A model generated the notes under the pieces. It searched no databases and had not been told where the DNA came from. It worked only from the letters and a program-made list of their open reading frames with translations. From Diphasiastrum complanatum (Eukaryota > Streptophyta > Lycopodiopsida > Lycopodiales > Lycopodiaceae), in assembly GCA_029204225.1 (NCBI GenBank), contig CM055110.1:22338881-22402880 (forward strand): 64,000 nt of DNA. Direction: 5' to 3'. Each line of letters opens with the position of its first letter. Position 1 is the stretch's first letter. Of the stretch, positions 11,531 to 22,542 are shown one piece after another. A program made the translations under genes and the position numbers.

Positions 11531-12696
11531 TTGAAGTGTTACAGCACGAGTTTGAATAGTTTCGTTGAGCCTGTCCTCTCGTTTTGATCACTTTTCGTTC
11601 TTACCCGACTCTCAATCCAAACTCAAGCAAGAAAGTTATGGAAGTAATATCAAGTTAAGAGTTTTGTACACTTGATATCGGACTCAAGCACACACAAAGT
11701 ACTAGGACAAGAGCATAGCTGGAAAAATGCGCTCGTAAATGATATTGGAGGAAAATTATATAACAATAATAAAATAAATAAATAAATTTTGTTTTTTTTT
11801 TTTTCGGGTATTGGTTTCAATCGCAAATAGGTTAGCAGAACATTTTGAATAGTCCACCCGCGCTTGAAAGCGATATTGCAAAAAAAAAAAAAATCTTTTT
11901 TTTTACATTTGAATTTTTTTTTTAAATGACGTAAAAAGCTTTCAAACCTTCCAAAATGAAGAAACTGAAAAAAAAAAAAAAAAAAAAAAAACTTATAGCA
12001 AAAAGAGACTTCAAAATTGAAATTTTGAAGTGCTTCTTTCTCACCAATAAATACTTCTAGCAAATCTGACCCAACTTCACTAATTTGATCATAATTCTCT
12101 CAATATTGATCCAAATCACACAAACTCAGTAGCTCTGAAAAGCTAAGAAAAGCTCTATCAGCCTAGAGTATCAGATTCATGATTAAAGGTAATTTGATAG
12201 ATCAAATTTACAACATAACAAGTCTAAAATTTTTGAAGAAAGACAACTAGTAAAACTAGAGCTAGAAATCAAGATTTGTCATAACTTTTTGAATACTAAT
12301 CCAAATGACCTGCAATATGGATCAAATCAAAGCTAAGACAATGCTCTAAAAGTATATGTAAAGAAACTACGATAAAAGGCTCAAATCAAATCTGAAAAAT
12401 TCAAACAAAATAAAAATAAATTTGTAATCACCTATTTTGACAGTTTCTGGGAAAATTGCAATAACTTTTGCATCCCTTACCCAAATTGCTTGCAAATTGG
12501 TGAAAATGAAAGCTAAAACAAAGCCAAAAAGTCTATGAAATCAAATTAGCAATAACAAATGAAGTTGTATGCTAAAAATGAGTCTGAACAGACCTGAGAT
12601 TCAAAAGTTAGAAATTAGCAAAAAGAAAGCTACAAAAGCAATAAACTCTTCAAATGAAATGAGATTCATGTTGAATCAAATGATTATTGGATCTTA
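11531..12696 (-). other. Gypsy-1 untranslated leader
   Basis: About 1.1 kb between primer binding site and gag. It is AT-rich, with long A and T runs at 11,790-11,995. The only long open frame (11,650-12,063) is made mostly of homopolymer runs. No gene is seen. Confidence 0.6.
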
Positions 12697-12710
12697 AGCT
12701 TTGATACCAC
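12697..12710 (-). other. Gypsy-1 primer binding site (initiator-Met tRNA type)
   Basis: Reads GTGGTATCAAAGCT on the minus strand, close to the common plant TGGTATCAGAGC site, eight bases inside the LTR remnant. Confidence 0.75.
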
Positions 12711-12718
12711 AAATTTCA

Positions 12719-12788
12719 TGTGCCATACCTCTCAATCCAAGCCAAGCAAGCTAGAACGAGGAGGCAACCACCAAACCTTTGTTGAAGG
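12719..12788 (-). repeat. Truncated gypsy-1 5' LTR (70 bp)
   Basis: Matches 294-363 with few differences, starting TGTGCCATACC. Similarity ends abruptly after 'gttgaag', where sequence of gypsy copy A begins. Confidence 0.85.
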
Positions 12789-14215
12789 GTTCATCATGTT
12801 GGTGCATGTGTATTAACATTTGTCCTTGGATCTGCTTGTGGCATAGATGAAGAATGGGCTTCGGCTGCTACTTTAGCAGCTTCTTCGGCTTCTTCTTCTT
12901 GCAACTGTTTAATCCATTATCTCATATTTTGATATCTTTTCTTTTATGATTTGAGATTCGAATACACCCTTGATGGGGTAGGTATATTTGTAGTTGGTGT
13001 AGATTCAGCAGGTATTGGATCAACTAGAATCTCCTTCTGTTTTTTAGCTTTGGTAACAACCATCAAAGGTACAAGTTATTCAGATTGAACAACTGGCCTT
13101 TTCTTGATCGTAATCATATTCATTGGAGCAGTAATCGATGGTGGTTTGGGTGTTGCTAGACAATTTTTATAACAATGTCCATAACCACATTCTTTATACA
13201 ATGGTATAAACTTCCCTTTGTTTGGACATTCAGCAACTCTATGGTTATGTCCGCATGCAAAACATCCAAGTGGTGCTCTGGACCATTGTCTAGCTGCTTG
13301 TTGTTGCGTAGCAACATAGATAGCATACTGCTTCGAAGGACCACTCTCGTGATCATTGCTATAGTTCCATTGTTCATCACCAGGATAATGTCATGGGTCC
13401 ATTAGAGCAGGAGGAGCACTCTGTCCCGTTGGAGCTGGCAGAGCTAGTCGTTCTGGAAATTCAAGGGCAAGATTGAAAGGCTTTCCATCAGGACCCTTTG
13501 AATAAGTAGGTTCTCGATACTGAAGCTTGGCATACCTTTGTTGGATAATCCGAGGATTAAAAGAGCAAAAGGTTGTTTCATGTCCCATAGAGTTACACAG
13601 ATGACAAATAGTATATTGATAAGCAAGTACAAGGATAAAGTTGCTTAAGAGCACTCAAAGGGCTCGTAAAAGAAAGACAGCTCGATAATTCTAGAAATTT
13701 GTTGTTTCAATGTTGGACATTCATTCATAGTGTGATTGCCTACACGAATTGAACACCGTACATTTTCCTGGCTAGGAAAAGTCTTTGCAAACTTTTTAGG
13801 TTCTTTGTTCGCTTTACCATGGAATTCTTCCAAGGCTTTAATCTTTTCATCAAGTTGAGACTGCATCTTTTCCAGCCGCATCTGCTGCTTTTGACCAAGT
13901 TTCTCGAACTCATCAATCATCTTCTTTGCAATAGCATTGATATTTGTTGATGCAACGGTGGTGGATGTTGTAACATTCCAACATTTGGTTCGTCATCCGA
14001 ACTTTCATCTTCCTCACGAATTGCATCGTCCATAGCGCTTTGTATTGTAGCGTATTCATTACGGCATTTTAGCTCGCATCTAATTCTTTTAGGTAGACCT
14101 CCAGGGAACCACATAATCAAAGCATCGCCATTGATTAGATCGCGATCACACTCAGATCTGAGGTGTTTAACCCATTCAATATAATTGTGTACTACTTTCA
14201 ACCCTCCAACAAACC
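12789..14215 (-). pseudogene. Gypsy gag, copy A (multi-knuckle family)
   Basis: Gag of a second gypsy family, in broken frames. High to low: 'HNYIEWVKHLRSECDRDLING' with 'IMWFPGGLPKRIRCELKCRN', an acidic 'DDAIREEDESSDDEPN' stretch, a coiled-coil-like 'EKLGQKQQMRLEKMQSQLDE', then knuckles 'CSIRVGNHTMNEC' (second Cys lost), 'CHLCNSMGHETTFC', 'CFACGHNHRVAEC' and 'CGYGHCYKNC'. Copies B, C and D share this order. It is cut at 12,789 by the gypsy-1 junction and enters a tandem repeat near 14,215. No protease or RT follows. Confidence 0.8.
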
Positions 14216-14224
14216 CCCCAGCAA

Positions 14225-15215
14225 TCAATCGGACTCCAAATGGTTTTGTATACAGAGATAAACGTGCATTTGAGTCATAAACCCTAAAAGCATTATAGGA
14301 AACATAGGCCTGTCGGACCAAAAATTGGTCGGATTCGTGCTAGAGATGTTAGAACCTCAGACGAAAAGTGGCCACAGGTTCGTAGGCACGAACCCATTGG
14401 ACATGTTAGTTCAATTTGGACGTCATTTTTATGAAAATGTCCTTCGTGCTGGATGGAGCGCCATTAGGGCACAAGAATGGACTACTTTTTGGCATTCCCA
14501 AGAAGTGGTCCAATTTTGTTGAATGGGCTCCGTTTTTCATGTTGTTTGTTCTGTCCAGTACTGCACGTCGACACAAACCCACAACAACAAATCGAGTTCC
14601 AAATGTTAGAACCTCAGACGGAAGTGGCCACAGGTTCGTGGGCTTGGCATGAACCCACTAGACCAGGTGGAGCTCAACTTGGATGTCATTTTTTAGAAAA
14701 TGTCCTTTGTGCTAGATGGAGCACCATCAGGGCACACGAATGGACTACTTTTTGACGTTTTTAAGAAGTGGTTTGATATCACCGAACTGGATCTGTTTTG
14801 CATGCTATCTGTTCTGTTCTTTGCTGCATGCCGAGACGAACCCACAGCTCCAAACAGTTCCGTACTCACTAAGAAACGTGCATCCGAGCCGAGAACCCTA
14901 AAAGCAATATAGGAAACCTAGGCTTGTCGGACTAGAAACTGGTTGGATTCATGCTAAAGATGTCAGAACCTCGGATGGAAGGTGGCCACAGGTTCGTGGG
15001 CTTGGCACGAACGCACTGGACTAGTTGCAGCTCAATTCAAACGTCGTTTGTCTTAAAATGTCCTTCATGTCGGAAGGAGCACCATTTGGGGCACAATAAA
15101 TGGACCACTTTACGGCATTCCCAAAAAGTGGTCCAGTATCACCGAACGGGCGCCATCTTGCATGCCGTATATTTTGTCCAGTGCTGCACGCCGAGACAAA
15201 CCCGCAACAAAATGT
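14225..15215. repeat. Tandem repeat, three ~260-bp units in a ~614-bp higher-order unit
   Basis: The block starting 'ggccacaggttcgt' occurs near 14,369, 14,625 and 14,983. Each is followed by shared sequence including 'aaaatgtcctt', a 'gaatggactacttttt'-like block and 'ctgcacgccgagacaaaccc'. An extra ~100-bp segment ('accctaaaagcaatatagga') precedes units one and three only. Divergence between units is moderate. No coding function is seen; open frames here are by-products. Confidence 0.8.
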
Positions 15216-15270
15216 GTGTGTATGTCTATGGGATTGAGGGTGTGTGTATGTATGTTTGTGCAGATGGTAC
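15212..15270. repeat. GT-rich simple sequence
   Basis: Imperfect (TG)n/TATG run at the end of the third repeat unit. Confidence 0.6.
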
Positions 15271-15739
15271 AAGTTGTGGTAAACTATAGGATATTTGTGC
15301 GAGACATAATGGAGCTATTCTGTTTTGGAGATGATGTTTATCCATGCAGTATTATCTGGGTGATAGAACAATTCACCCAATTTTTTAACTATTAACAACT
15401 TTGCAAATATGTTCTTTCTCGAAAGAGATTTTTAGTGATAAATGTAGATGAATTTGTTAGTAATATGAAGTTTTATTTAAAAGATATGTCAATTGTGAGA
15501 TTGAGTAAGGTACAAACAATGTCGGATTTGATGGTGTACACATTGGTACTTAAGAATGACTTTGTATTTTGAATTTTGTATAAAACTAAGTTTGAATTTT
15601 GTGTAAATCTTTTATTTCTAAATTGATGCCTAAACCACCCATCAATGGGCTTACCCACTAATGTTTTGGTTAATGTTTATACTTACTATATATATCTATT
15701 AGATTTAAATTTTAAGAAATAAATAACGTGCATGCCACG
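15271..15739. other. No recognised feature
   Basis: AT-rich DNA with no open frame, RNA gene or repeat that I can identify. Confidence 0.5.
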
Positions 15740-15952
15740 CATGTGAAAAGTGGTGGTAGACATTTGACATGTCTGTGAGATGTGTTTAGTAAGCAAACAA
15801 CCTAGATCAAGATTCTCAAAGGGACAAGCCACTAGAGCTAAGTCCATTTTAGGATTGATACATAGTGATTTGTGCGGCTTTATGAGTCTTCCATCACTGG
15901 GTTCAACACTATATTTTTTGACTTTTATCAATGACTATTCAAGATCTACCAA
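15740..15952 (+). pseudogene. Copia integrase fragment
   Basis: Encodes 'KQPRSRFSKGQATRAKSI', then 'LIHSDLCGFMSLPSLGSTLY' and 'FLTFINDYSRST'. This is the end of the GAG-pre-integrase zinc region and the first catalytic Asp region of a copia integrase. It is only ~70 codons long and runs directly into an (AC)n microsatellite. It belongs to a different family from copia-1. Confidence 0.78.
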
Positions 15953-16072
15953 ACACACACACACACACGTACACACATCACACATGCACACACAACACAC
16001 ACATACACACTCATACATGTACACAGGCACACACAACGTGCAAACACACATACACATACATGCACACACACA
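15953..16072. repeat. (AC)n microsatellite
   Basis: About 120 bp of imperfect CA repeats interrupted by ATAC and GTAC. Confidence 0.85.
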
Positions 16073-16519
16073 AACCTTAAAACTTGCTAGCTTTATCTTG
16101 TAGATAAGAAATAATTGGAACCTGGTTTTAGAAGCCTAAACACCTTCAAATCAGATCTTACAAGAACTCAATTTGATCAATAATAGAGATACTAATCATA
16201 AATAATAATAAAGAGTCAATCAATGCCTTGAATTGATCAAAATCTATGATGCTAGTGAATCAAGTTGCAAGAATTTAGCTAATTTCATAACAAGGCTTTG
16301 ATACTTTGTTGAAAATGCAACAAATAAACTCTAATAAAACTTTGAAATAATGGACGAAGCACCTTGAATGGATCCAATTGAGATCCTATAGCTAAAGCAC
16401 CAACTAATTTAGTGTTTCCTTGTTGCACCTTGGCTTGAACTCCACTTGAAGGCTCAAATTCATGCAATTCCCTTCACATGTGTGAAAGTACGGACTGTCA
16501 CAGGCAGAGTACAGTACCT
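16073..16519. other. Unassigned sequence, possible LTR end
   Basis: No gene is recognised. Minus-strand 'GTATCAAAGCC' at 16,296-16,306 beside 'TGTTGAAAATG' at 16,311 weakly resembles a primer binding site plus LTR end. An open frame at 16,285-16,467 has no family I know. Confidence 0.35.
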
Positions 16520-17230
16520 TCCAAATCAATCTCACAAATTCAAATTACTACGTTCATCATAGTGATTGGAAATGCGATTGGTCTTTCAACAGTGCAATCA
16601 ACCATGAAAATGTTGCTTAATTCAGATTTGTCATCACGCCGACACATGTAGCCTTATGTACAATCAATAGTTGCAAGTGCTTGATTACAGTTAACATTAT
16701 CGGTTTGAGAATAATAATGGAATCCCAAAGCTTATTTTGCCCAGTCACAAGTATGATCCATTGTGGAAAAATCATCATCTCTCTTTTGAATAGTTGGCTT
16801 GATCATCCAAGTCAATGGACCAACTTTGACTACTCGCTCACGGTTTTCAAATGTGATTTTGCCTGTACCCCAGTTATGAATTACGTGCGCAACTTCTAAC
16901 CAAGGGTGTACCAATAAAATCCGATAAAGTGATGGTGCTTTGGTAAGTTCATTACTACAAAAGTAATGACGAATTGAACACCAACAATTTCGACTAGTAC
17001 ATTTTTCACCATGCCTTTAGATTGAACCATAGACTGATCAGCCAGCTTAATTGCAAAAAGAGTAGGCTTTTGCTTTGTAGAAAAAAAGTTCACTCTTGAC
17101 CCTCCTCCATCTATCACTACTACCTCTCGATCAAAATGTTTATGTTGAATCGACAAGGTGATATTCCTCTGTTCACTTTCCCAGGCAGCCCCTACATCGA
17201 GTACTTTATTTGATTCTTCAAATCCATCAC
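16520..17230 (-). pseudogene. Gypsy protease region, copy B
   Basis: Retropepsin-like part of the multi-knuckle family. 'VIDGGGSRVNFFS' stands where [VI]-[ID]-D-[GS]-G-[SA] is expected, followed by 'FAIKLADQSMV', then 'HPWLEVAHVIHNWGTGKI', the usual 'GRPWL' region after the flap. Copy D has the same motif at 29.6 kb. Stops and a frameshift near 16,900 break it. No RT follows. Confidence 0.72.
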
Positions 17231-18770
17231 AATATAGAGGTTCCCGCTGGACTTTTTGGTTCAGCCTTAATCAATCTCTCACCGAGTACTTCTTTGGCTT
17301 GAGGCACCAAACTTAAGAATTCTCCCAATGTAATGTCCACTTACTAGACAAAAAATTCATGATCAGCTCCGTTTGCAATGCCTCTAGTTTAGTTATTTGA
17401 AATGACTCTTCACAATGATGCAATTGGGTATTGACATCACTTCTTTGACTAGATCCGTGCAAAGGATCAGGTAAAGTTGTTGGTGGCACAGGTACAGAAT
17501 AAATTTATGTTGTAGCTCTGGCATTTTCCAAGGCGTCTTCATCTTGCAAGTCTTTGATTCATTACCTCATATTGTGATATTTCTTCTTCTCATAATTGAG
17601 ATTCAGATAGATTTCGAATACGATAGATAAATCAATTACTGGTATTGATTCTGTAGGTAGCGGTTCAGTGGCAAGTTCTTTTTGTTTTAGAGCTCTTTTG
17701 GCAACCATAACTGGTGCAGATGATTCAACTATGAATGTTGGTTTGATTGTAATCGTGTTCAATGGAGCAGTTATAGATGGTGGTTTCGATCTAGCTAGAC
17801 AATCTTTGTAGCAATGCCCATAACCACATTCTAGACAGAATGGATTGAATTTGCTTTTATTTGGACACTCTACAATTTGATGACTTTCTTCACATCCAAA
17901 GCAAACAAGTGGCACTCTAGCCCATTGTCTAGACTGTTGTTGTTGCACGGTAGCATAGATAGAATATTACTTTAGAGGTCCAAATGTCTTGTTCTGAAGC
18001 ATAATTCCATTGTTCCTAGCTTGCTGAAGCTTTTGGCTCCATCATATTTGGATGAGGATCTTGTTGTCCCAGTGGAGCAAATAAAGCTAGTGGTTATGGA
18101 AAACCAAAGACATGGACCTTAGCATCTAGTGCTTTCCATCTAGGACTTTTTTGGTAAAAATACTTGTAGTATTCTTGTTGAGTAACCCGATTCCATCATC
18201 AATTCAGCTATATCATTGATGTTAGTGGATGCAATAGTAGTGGATGTTGTGGTCATTTGCCCTGTTGTATACGACAACATAACCACTTTTGGCTCATCAT
18301 CTTCTTCGGGAATAGCTTCATCCATTGCATGTTACAATGTCATGTATTGTTCATGACGTTTAAGCTCACGTCTGATTTGTTTTGGTAACCCAGCCAAAAA
18401 CCACATAATCAGATCCTTATCATTCAAAAGATCGGGTTTACATTATGAGCGAAGATGTTTGATTCGTTTGATATCACCATATCTTTCTTTCCCATTTTAA
18501 TTTTACTTAATAGTAAGAAAGGATCCTCCAAAAATTTGTTGGGCTTAAATCTCGTAATGAGTGCAGTTTTAAGTACTTCCCAGTTAGATCGTTCCATCAA
18601 ATCCTGATTGTAAAATCAATCTTGAACAACATCAATCAAGGACATAGGAAACAATTTAAGTTTGTCTTCTAGATTAACTTCACCATGGACTTCATCTAAC
18701 TGGATATGATAACCCATTGTATTTTGGCAACTCTAGATGAGGAGATATTATGATAATAGGACAAGATTGA
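17231..18770 (-). pseudogene. Gypsy gag, copy B
   Basis: Degraded Gag of the multi-knuckle family. Recognisable: knuckle 'CFGCEESHQIVEC' and the following 'CLECGYGHCYKDC' near 17,820-17,910, then 'MDEAIPEEDDEPKVVML' near 18,300 and, further upstream, traces of 'LPKQIRRELK'-like sequence near 18,350-18,400. The longest intact piece is 17,562-17,948. Confidence 0.75.
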
Positions 18771-19481
18771 GGTTGATCAAAATCAGGGTCTCCAAAGTCA
18801 ATGATTTTTTAAATTTTTTTTTGAAAAAATGGAAACTATATAAGGTAATATTTGCAGATGAGATCAAATCAAGATTTTTCAAAGATTGGATCTAGTTTTG
18901 TTTTATTAAATCCTATCTTCTTATCTGATCTGTAACCACTTGATCACTTGATGATAATCAAATTTCAATTTTGGAGAAAATGATCTTGATCAAGCGATCA
19001 ACACTCTAAAAATGAAAATTTCTCAGAAATCGGTAGCAAATCAGCTCAGAAATTCTCAGAAATTTGACATTAGCTAAATCAAATAGAATAGAACTCAAAA
19101 ATGGTATCGGTGAAGCTTTCCTAGGAAAAAGTTAAGTCAATGAGGTTCTTTTAGTACTATTTTGAATAAAAAATCACTTAACTGGCTGTTTTTGACAAAT
19201 ATGAAAAAACTATTCTTTGTCTATCTGACAATATATCTAACAAAGATAATCTTGTATTGAATCAAATCTAATCAAAGTCTAAGTTGACCTTGGGATTGGA
19301 TCGAAGTCTAAATCGAGCCCCATGATTGAATCAAATTTGATTCACTCATTGTAATCTTTCATCTATTTTGATTCTACATCTATTTTGACCCTACATGTAT
19401 TTTGATACTGCAATTATTTTGACTTGACATTGGAATCTCAATTTGAAGTTACCAATAGCTAGTAGCATCACACATTAATAC
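18771..19481. other. Gypsy copy B leader and end of a copia LTR
   Basis: AT-rich, no coding. Around 19,090-19,170 the + strand resembles the copy D leader at 31,840-31,910 (shared 'ttagtactattttg'-type block), so B and D belong to one family. The right end, '...attaataca', lies just before a copia primer binding site and so should be the end of a plus-strand LTR whose start I cannot place. Confidence 0.45.
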
Positions 19482-19487
19482 AACAAC

Positions 19488-19500
19488 TGGTATTAGAGCC
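19488..19500 (+). other. Copia primer binding site (Met-tRNA type)
   Basis: TGGTATTAGAGCC, one base from the common TGGTATCAGAGCC, six bases after an LTR-like CA end and ~70 bp before a gag start. Confidence 0.65.
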
Positions 19501-19571
19501 ACTAGTTTATTGTTATATTTCAAAATCACAACACTTATTAAGATCTAAGTACATTTGTTGCTGTAAAAACA

Positions 19572-20494
19572 ATGGAAGAATCAATTTCTGACCTAAGAAT
19601 CATTGACAAGTTCAATGATTCAAATTTCTACATATGAAAATTCAATATCAAAATGATGATGATTGATAGAGATTTTTGAAAATTTGTAGATGGGTCTTTA
19701 CACAAACCACAAGTTGATGATCTTGATCTATTCCATAAATTGAAGCTCAGAGTTTAGCCTTTATTACTCTGAATGTTAGTAATCACAAATCTTCCATTGT
19801 CACAAGCTATCATAGCTCGAAAGAAGCTTGAGATATCTTAACTAGGAGACTATTTTTAATAACTAAACTATTCTCTTTGAAAATGCTAGAAAATAGTCCA
19901 ATGAATAATCACATAAACAACCTTAATCTTTTTTAGATTAACTCTCTATTGTAGGTTGTCGAGTGATGGATAGTGATGTAGTAATGACTTTATTTTCTTC
20001 CTTACCTGCATCCTATGAACACTTTATAATGTTAATCAGTACTCAGTTTTGATTTAACATTACAAAAGGTTACTTCAATACTTCTACAAGAAGAAATAAG
20101 AAGGAAAACCTTTAACATGCCTATGAAAGAAATACCAATTGCTCTATTCTCTAAAAAAACAAGAACTAACCATGACATTAAAGGATATCCTAGTAACCTA
20201 ATGCAAAATCAAGAATTGCAAAAGGATTAACCATGACATTAAAGACCGTAGGTTGAGGTCTCATCAAGAATCAAAGAGACAACAACAAAACAATACTACT
20301 GAAACTCGAGTTTGTCAAGAAGATGAGCAACCTCAAAAGCTCTTTATGGTGGTTTTGACACATTGTTCGTTCCTCGACACTGGTGCATATCCACACAAAG
20401 CCTCAAGACAAGATTGGTTCATCACATTACACACTTAGGTAAACAACAAGAATATTTATCTTGGAGACTCCAAGTCACATCAAGTCCAAGTTCT
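19572..20494 (+). pseudogene. Copia gag-protease remnant
   Basis: Starts at ATG 19,572 with 'MEESISDLRIIDKFNDSNFY', a typical copia Gag N-terminus. Heavily broken after that. Near 20,370 'FLDTGAYPHKAS' matches the protease motif LDSGAxxHM (with a Thr), followed by 'NIYLGDSKSHQV'. Homology stops at about 20,494, where gypsy copy C begins. Confidence 0.72.
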
Positions 20495-21318
20495 TGGATC
20501 TGCTTGTGGCATAGATGAAGAATGGACTTCGGGTGCTGCTTTAGCGGCTTCTTCTTCTTGCAACTATTTAATCCATTGTCTTATATCTTGATATCTTTTT
20601 TTTTCTGCTTTGAGATTCGTATACACCCCAAATGCGGTAGGTATATTTGTAGTTGGTGTAGATTCAGCAAGTACTGGATCAACTAGAACCTCCTTCTATT
20701 TCCGAGCTCTGGTAACAACCATCAAAGGTACAGTTGGTTCAGATTGAACTACTGGCCTTTTTTTTATCGTAATCATATTCATTGGAGCAGTAACCGGTGG
20801 TAGTTTGAGTCTTGTAGGACATTCTTTGTAACAATGTCCATAACCACATTCTTTGTAAAATGGTATAAATTTATCTTTGTTTGGGCATTCAACAACTCTA
20901 TGGTTCTCTCCGCATGCAAAACATCCAAGTGGTGCTCTAGACCATTGTCTAGTTGTTTGTTGTTGCGTAGCAACATAGATAGCATACTGCTTTGAAGGAC
21001 CACTCTCGTGATCATTGCTATAGTTCCATTGCTCATTATCAGGATAAGGTTCTGGTTCCATTAGATTTGTAGGAGGAGCACTCCTTCCCGTTGGAGCTGG
21101 CAGAGCTAGTCGTTCTAGAAATCCAAGGGCAAAATTGAAAGGCTTCCCATCAGGACCCTTTGAATAAGTAGGTTCTTGATACTGAAGCTTAGCATACCTT
21201 TGCTAGATAATCCGAGGATGAAAAGAGCAAAAGGTTGTTTCATGTCCTGTAGAGTTACACAGATGACAAATAGTATTCATCATTCGTTGTTTCAATGTTG
21301 GACATTCATTCATAGTGT
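20495..21318 (-). pseudogene. Gypsy gag, copy C (knuckle region only)
   Basis: Closely related to copy A over ~820 bp. It keeps 'EQWNYSNDHESGPSKQYAIY', knuckle 'CFACGENHRVVEC', 'CGYGHCYKEC' and basic residues after it ('MNMITIKKRPV'). An upstream knuckle beginning 'ICHLCNSTG' is partly present near 21,260. Both ends are truncated: copia on the left, unknown AT-rich DNA on the right. Confidence 0.78.
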
Positions 21319-21981
21319 AACACCATTGCGAGTTGAATAAGAAACATTGCGAGGTTCTCCTTAAGAAATCTTTCAAAATTTACAAAAAGAGGTCATTTCA
21401 CAAAAACCATGTTTTTTTTGTATAGCAAGAAGGTCAACAAAAAAAGTATGTTCAAAGTCTCCCAAAAACCTACATAATTTTTTACTTTGTACTAATTTTT
21501 TTGATTTGCTATATATATAAATGTCTATTTCTATTGCAATTACCTATACATATAAGTTTTTTAATTTCTGTTTAGAGAATATGTCTATTTTTTTATTGTA
21601 TTCAAATTTACAAAAATAACAAAATAAAGGTACTAAACATTTGATGTATATGATCATGAGTATGACCAACAAGTAGAAAATTGAGTTTGACCTTTCGGTT
21701 TTTATTGTCTCTAGTTATATTGTCCAACTACAAACACAGGGTAGGAGGCAAGTGTTTTTGCTAAAGAAATTTAGTCCCAAGTATTTGCTAAATTGTCTGG
21801 TAATGACATATTTTGGAGTTTTGTTTTTGAAGTTTTCGTTAGTTAGCTCTCGATCTGTTAATTCGATACACTGTATCGAGCCGTCGTGTAAATGTTGTCA
21901 TTTCATGCATAAGGATTGTTACTTTAAAACAATGTTAACCTAAATTTTGATGCATGGTATCAGGATTTCGGTTAAGTTATG
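21319..21981. other. No recognised feature
   Basis: AT-rich DNA. A 63-codon frame at 21,752-21,943 has no known similarity. Confidence 0.5.
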
Positions 21982-22487
21982 TTAACTTAACTATTTTAAC
22001 AAGGATTCCGATACGCCGTATCGAAATCCCTATTAAAAATGATTAAGTTAATGATTTTCTATGTTTTTTCCCATTCATTCCTTACATCATATTCAGTGTA
22101 AGGTGACAAAACAAAAAGAATTGACTAAACAAAAAAATAGTAAACTTGACTGGAGAAAATCACTTCAAAATTCTCGAGATCGGCTTTTTTTTACACTAGG
22201 TAATGCAGAATCGAATGGGTGGGGAGAAAAGCTAGGAGAGTTCTCAAATGTTGTGAGGCTTTATTTTTTATTTTTTCTATTTCTCGCTCCATCGAAATAG
22301 AATTTTCACAATGAAGAAAATGAAAGGGGTTAAACCAGTCAAGTTTACTATTTTTTGTTTAGTCAATTTTTTTTTTCTCACCCTATACTGAATAAATGAA
22401 TGGGAAAAAAAAAATTATTAACTTAACCATTCTTAACAGGGATTTAGATACGACGTATCAAAATCCATGTTAAAATAGTTAAGTTAA
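21982..22487. mobile_element. Foldback / MITE-like element with ~170-bp arms
   Basis: The left arm 21,982-22,153 and right arm 22,335-22,487 are inverted copies over nearly their whole length. Both start TTAACTTAACTATTTTAACA from the outside and end CTTGACTGG at the loop. Differences are small indels and substitutions. The ~180-bp loop is non-coding. It could form a long hairpin RNA if transcribed. The superfamily is uncertain; the TTAA-rich ends leave the exact target-site duplication ambiguous. Confidence 0.82.
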
Positions 22488-22542
22488 CTTCAGTATTTTA
22501 ACTTAACTTAACTATTTTAACATGTATCGAAATCCTTCTTCA
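22488..22542. repeat. Third copy of the foldback terminus
   Basis: After an 11-bp spacer the outer end recurs in left-arm orientation ('taacttaactattttaaca' plus 'tgtatcgaaatcc'), then stops at the LINE-2 start. Confidence 0.65.

Larger units (their letters stand above)
294..12788 (-). mobile_element. Ty3/gypsy chromovirus 'gypsy-1', interrupted and 5'-truncated
   Basis: Minus-strand LTR retrotransposon with order gag, protease, RT, RNase H, integrase, chromodomain, polypurine tract, 3' LTR. Without the nested copia (5,333-10,932) it is about 6.9 kb. The 3' LTR is complete (294-845). The 5' LTR is reduced to its last ~70 bases (12,719-12,788), next to an initiator-Met-tRNA type primer binding site. 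The integrase is followed by a chromodomain-like segment, which places it among the plant chromoviruses; the exact clade (Tekay, Reina or CRM) is not decided here. Many stops and frameshifts make it non-coding. It lies in a LINE fragment on its left and abuts a different gypsy gag on its right. Confidence 0.88.

Noticed and set aside
11650-12063. 137-codon minus-strand frame in the gypsy-1 leader
   Set aside because: Composed largely of Phe/Lys runs from poly-A and poly-T tracts; lies in the untranslated leader.
16296-16591. Possible ~280-bp LTR (TGTTGAAA...TTTCAACA) beside a weak primer-site match
   Set aside because: The right end falls in sequence that reads as part of the gypsy B region, and no second copy exists.
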